Below are positions 40,303 through 42,107 of a DNA stretch of 42,107 bases, piece after piece; positions within the stretch are counted from its first letter, which is position 1; every line of letters begins with the position of its first letter. The stretch comes from Mycobacterium sp. Lineage in GTDB: Bacteria > Actinomycetota > Actinomycetes > Mycobacteriales > Mycobacteriaceae. The position numbers and the translations under genes are program-made. A model generated the notes under the pieces. It ran no database searches. It had not been told where the DNA came from and saw nothing but the letters and a program-made list of their open reading frames with translations. The stretch covers positions 1 through 42,107 of the forward strand of contig NZ_PKEK01000104.1 of the NCBI RefSeq assembly GCF_002863225.1, given 5' to 3'.

Positions 40303-41955
40303 ATGACGGCGCCCATCTACATGGCAGCGCCGCCCGAGGTGCACTCGACCTTGTTGAGCAGTGGTCCCGGACCCAGCTCGCTACTGGAGGCCGCGGGGGC
40401 GTGGAATGCGCTGAGCGCCGAATACACCTCGGTGGCCGAAGAACTCAGCTCGGTGCTCGCCGAGGTACAAGCCGGCGCCTGGCAAGGACCGAGTGCCGAG
40501 TCGTTCGTATCCGCTTACGTGCCGTACTTGGCTTGGCTGACGAAGGCCAGCGCCGACAGCGCCGCATCCGCCACCCAGCACGAAACCGCGGCCGCTGCTT
40601 ACACCGCCGCCCTGGCGGCCATGCCCACCGTGCCGGAGCTGGCCACCAACCACGTGGTGCACGGAGTGCTACAGGCCACGAATTTCTTTGGCATCAATAC
40701 GATTCCGATCGCGGTCAACGAGGCTGACTACGCCCGGATGTGGGTCCAGGCCGCCACGACGATGACCGCCTACCAAACGGTCGCCGACACCGCGCTCGCG
40801 GCGACGCCCGCCACCGACGCCGCACCTCCCATCCTCAAAACCAACGCCACCGCGCAGTCCGCCGAAAGTGGCGATCCGGCCAGCGGAATCAACGAAGACA
40901 ACCCGCTCAACGTCCCGCAGTGGCTGCAGCAGTATTTGGAGCAGTTGGGAATCGGCGACAGCCAATTGGCGCACGACCCGACGGTCGACACCCCTTTCGA
41001 CGAAGCCATCGCGCAATGGCTGCAGAACTTCGGCTACAACTGGCAACCCGCTCAGGGCCTGCTCAACGGGGCAAGCTACGACACCTACACCAACCCCGGC
41101 CAGGCATCCTTCTGGGTCGCGCGCGCCCTCGAACTCACCGAGGACTTCCAGTATTTCGGGCAGCTCCTGCAGACGAATCCGGTCCAGGCCTTCCAGTGGT
41201 TCATCAGCTGGCAGCTGTTCGACTTTCCCACCCACATACTGGAAGTCACGAACTTCTTGTCGGCGAACCCGGCGTTGTTCGTTGCCTTCGCCCCCGCGTT
41301 GACGCCCCTCGCCGCTGGAGCGGAACTGGCCGGGCTGGGTGCGTTGGCGCAGCCGGTGATCCCCATGCTTCCCCTCGAATCCGTCGCTGCCCCAGCCCTT
41401 TTTCCGGTGACAGCCCCCGCGCCGGCCGTACTGGCGTCGTCCGTGGCACCCAGCGCGCCGGCGCCGACGCCCACGCCCGCGTCCGCCGCGAGCGCTCCAG
41501 CCGCACCACCGTCGCCCGCTGCCCCCGCGCCACCAGCGGCGGGCCCAGGGTTCACACCGCCTTACGTCGTGGGCGGTCCGACCATCGGCGGGTGGATGAG
41601 TTCCCAAGCCAAGACCCAAGAGCCGACGTCGCGTGGTGCGTCAAAGGCACCCGAAGTCGCTTCCGCGGCGGTCGCCGCCGCTGCCAAGAAGCCGACACGG
41701 CGGCGCCGGCGCGCGGTACAACACGACCACGCCGACGAATTCGCCGACATGAACGTCGGTGTCAACCCGGACTGGGCTGAGCCGACGGAGGCGTCGGATC
41801 ACGGCGCCGGACCGCTGGGATTCTCCGGCACACTGTCGAAGAACGGCGAACATGCTGCCGGATTGGCTACGCTTACCGACGACGGTTTCGGAAGCGGGCC
41901 CGCGATGCCGATGTTGCCCAACACGTGGTCGGCCGGCGAAGGCAACGACAGCTGA
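40303..41955 (+). CDS. PPE family protein, PPE4-like (PPE 3), partner of the PE
   Basis: A 550-residue protein. The PPE domain has PPE at 10-12, WQGPSAESF (Trp60) and ATNFFGINTIPIAVNEADYARMW. The middle is longer than in PPE 1 and 2 because of an insert rich in Trp, Gln and Asn (about 195-300: VPQWLQQYLEQLGIG..., FQWFISWQLFDF). A Pro/Ala linker follows. The tail keeps the basic tract (466-470), HDHADEFADMN (474 on), GAGPLGFSGT and PMLPNTW. The ATG lies 2 nt after the PE stop, so the pair is co-translated. An EsxG-like gene follows after 47 nt, the order seen in ESX-3 (PE5-PPE4-EsxG-EsxH). Confidence 0.92.
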   Translation: MTAPIYMAAPPEVHSTLLSSGPGPSSLLEAAGAWNALSAEYTSVAEELSSVLAEVQAGAWQGPSAESFVSAYVPYLAWLTKASADSAASATQHETAAAAYTAALAAMPTVPELATNHVVHGVLQATNFFGINTIPIAVNEADYARMWVQAATTMTAYQTVADTALAATPATDAAPPILKTNATAQSAESGDPASGINEDNPLNVPQWLQQYLEQLGIGDSQLAHDPTVDTPFDEAIAQWLQNFGYNWQPAQGLLNGASYDTYTNPGQASFWVARALELTEDFQYFGQLLQTNPVQAFQWFISWQLFDFPTHILEVTNFLSANPALFVAFAPALTPLAAGAELAGLGALAQPVIPMLPLESVAAPALFPVTAPAPAVLASSVAPSAPAPTPTPASAASAPAAPPSPAAPAPPAAGPGFTPPYVVGGPTIGGWMSSQAKTQEPTSRGASKAPEVASAAVAAAAKKPTRRRRRAVQHDHADEFADMNVGVNPDWAEPTEASDHGAGPLGFSGTLSKNGEHAAGLATLTDDGFGSGPAMPMLPNTWSAGEGNDS

Positions 41956-42002
41956 TTGCGTTTGCGTGGCAACGGCAATGGAGCGAGGAAGGGATTTCAG
42001 GG

Positions 42003-42107
42003 ATGAGTTTGTTGGATGCTCACATTCCGCAGTTGGTGGCGTCGCAGTCGGCGTTTGGTGCCAAGGCGGGTTTGATGCGGTCGACGATTGGTCAGGCCGA
42101 GCAGGAG
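42003..42107 (+). CDS. EsxG-like WXG100 protein, cut by the window end
   Basis: The first 35 codons are present. They begin MSLLDAHIPQLVASQSAF and are nearly identical to EsxG/EsxS of M. tuberculosis (Rv0287/Rv3020c). The frame is open to the end. The ribosome binding site is AGGAAGG about 10 nt upstream. EsxG forms a heterodimer with EsxH and is the main ESX-3 substrate, so an esxH-like gene is expected just beyond the window. The third codon positions here hold more T than in neighbouring genes. Confidence 0.93.
   Translation, partial: MSLLDAHIPQLVASQSAFGAKAGLMRSTIGQAEQE

Noticed and set aside
1..42107. tRNA, rRNA, insertion sequence or prophage genes
   Set aside because: I looked for tRNA-like cloverleaf ends, rRNA stretches, transposase or integrase motifs and terminal repeats, and saw none.

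Overview
The window is a high-G+C actinobacterial chromosome segment, and every recognisable gene is mycobacterial. The strongest evidence is the lprG/P55 pair, the PE, PPE and EsxG-like genes, WhiA, a tandem repeat of the mycobacterial MIRU type, and a gene order that largely follows the Rv1410c-Rv1451 interval of Mycobacterium tuberculosis. It is not M. tuberculosis. Several genes of that interval are missing, and the window carries phosphoenolpyruvate carboxylase, a cytochrome P450, two signal-peptide-bearing aspartic proteases and an ESX-3-type PE/PPE island. I cannot name the species.

Layout. 0-3 kb: the P55 efflux pump and lipoprotein LprG on the minus strand, divergent from riboflavin synthase. 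3-4 kb: two small exported Pro/Gly-rich proteins. 4.2-6.5 kb: ribA2-ribH plus a PH-like membrane protein, chained by 4-nt overlaps. 6.6-11.7 kb: uvrC-rapZ-yvcK-whiA, with three 53-bp repeats inserted between rapZ and yvcK. 11.9-13.7 kb: a large DUF3556-type membrane protein. 13.7-16.9 kb: gap-pgk-tpiA, with an 18-codon micro-ORF in a reversed MIRU-like unit before tpiA. 17-19.6 kb: tandem secreted aspartic proteases. 19.6-22.7 kb: secG and ppc. 22.7-25.3 kb, minus strand: an exported protein, a coiled-coil protein and an unusual P450. 25.6-32.1 kb, minus strand: tkt-tal-zwf-opcA-pgl, which makes up the pentose phosphate pathway. 32.3-33.3 kb: ctaB (heme O synthase).

The accessory part runs from 33.3 kb to the end. 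It holds three PPE4-like genes, two JmjC/cupin-4 oxygenase-like genes, a sulfotransferase-like gene broken by a -1 frameshift, a PE5-like gene and the first 35 codons of an EsxG-like gene. The second PPE, both oxygenases and the sulfotransferase-like gene overlap one another by exactly one base (TGATG), so they form one translationally coupled unit. A near-perfect Zur (zinc repressor) box lies in front of the PE-PPE-esxG cassette.

The best candidate for an undescribed system is this PPE-oxygenase-oxygenase-sulfotransferase unit. JmjC-type ribosomal oxygenases hydroxylate Arg or His side chains, and the PPE tails carry a conserved Arg-rich, His-containing motif. Post-translational modification of an exported PPE protein is therefore a testable idea, but it is inference. 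Other points worth attention are the coupled micro-ORF repeats between rapZ and yvcK, their reversed relative before tpiA, and probable leaderless starts at lprG, ribE, uvrC, secG and ppc.
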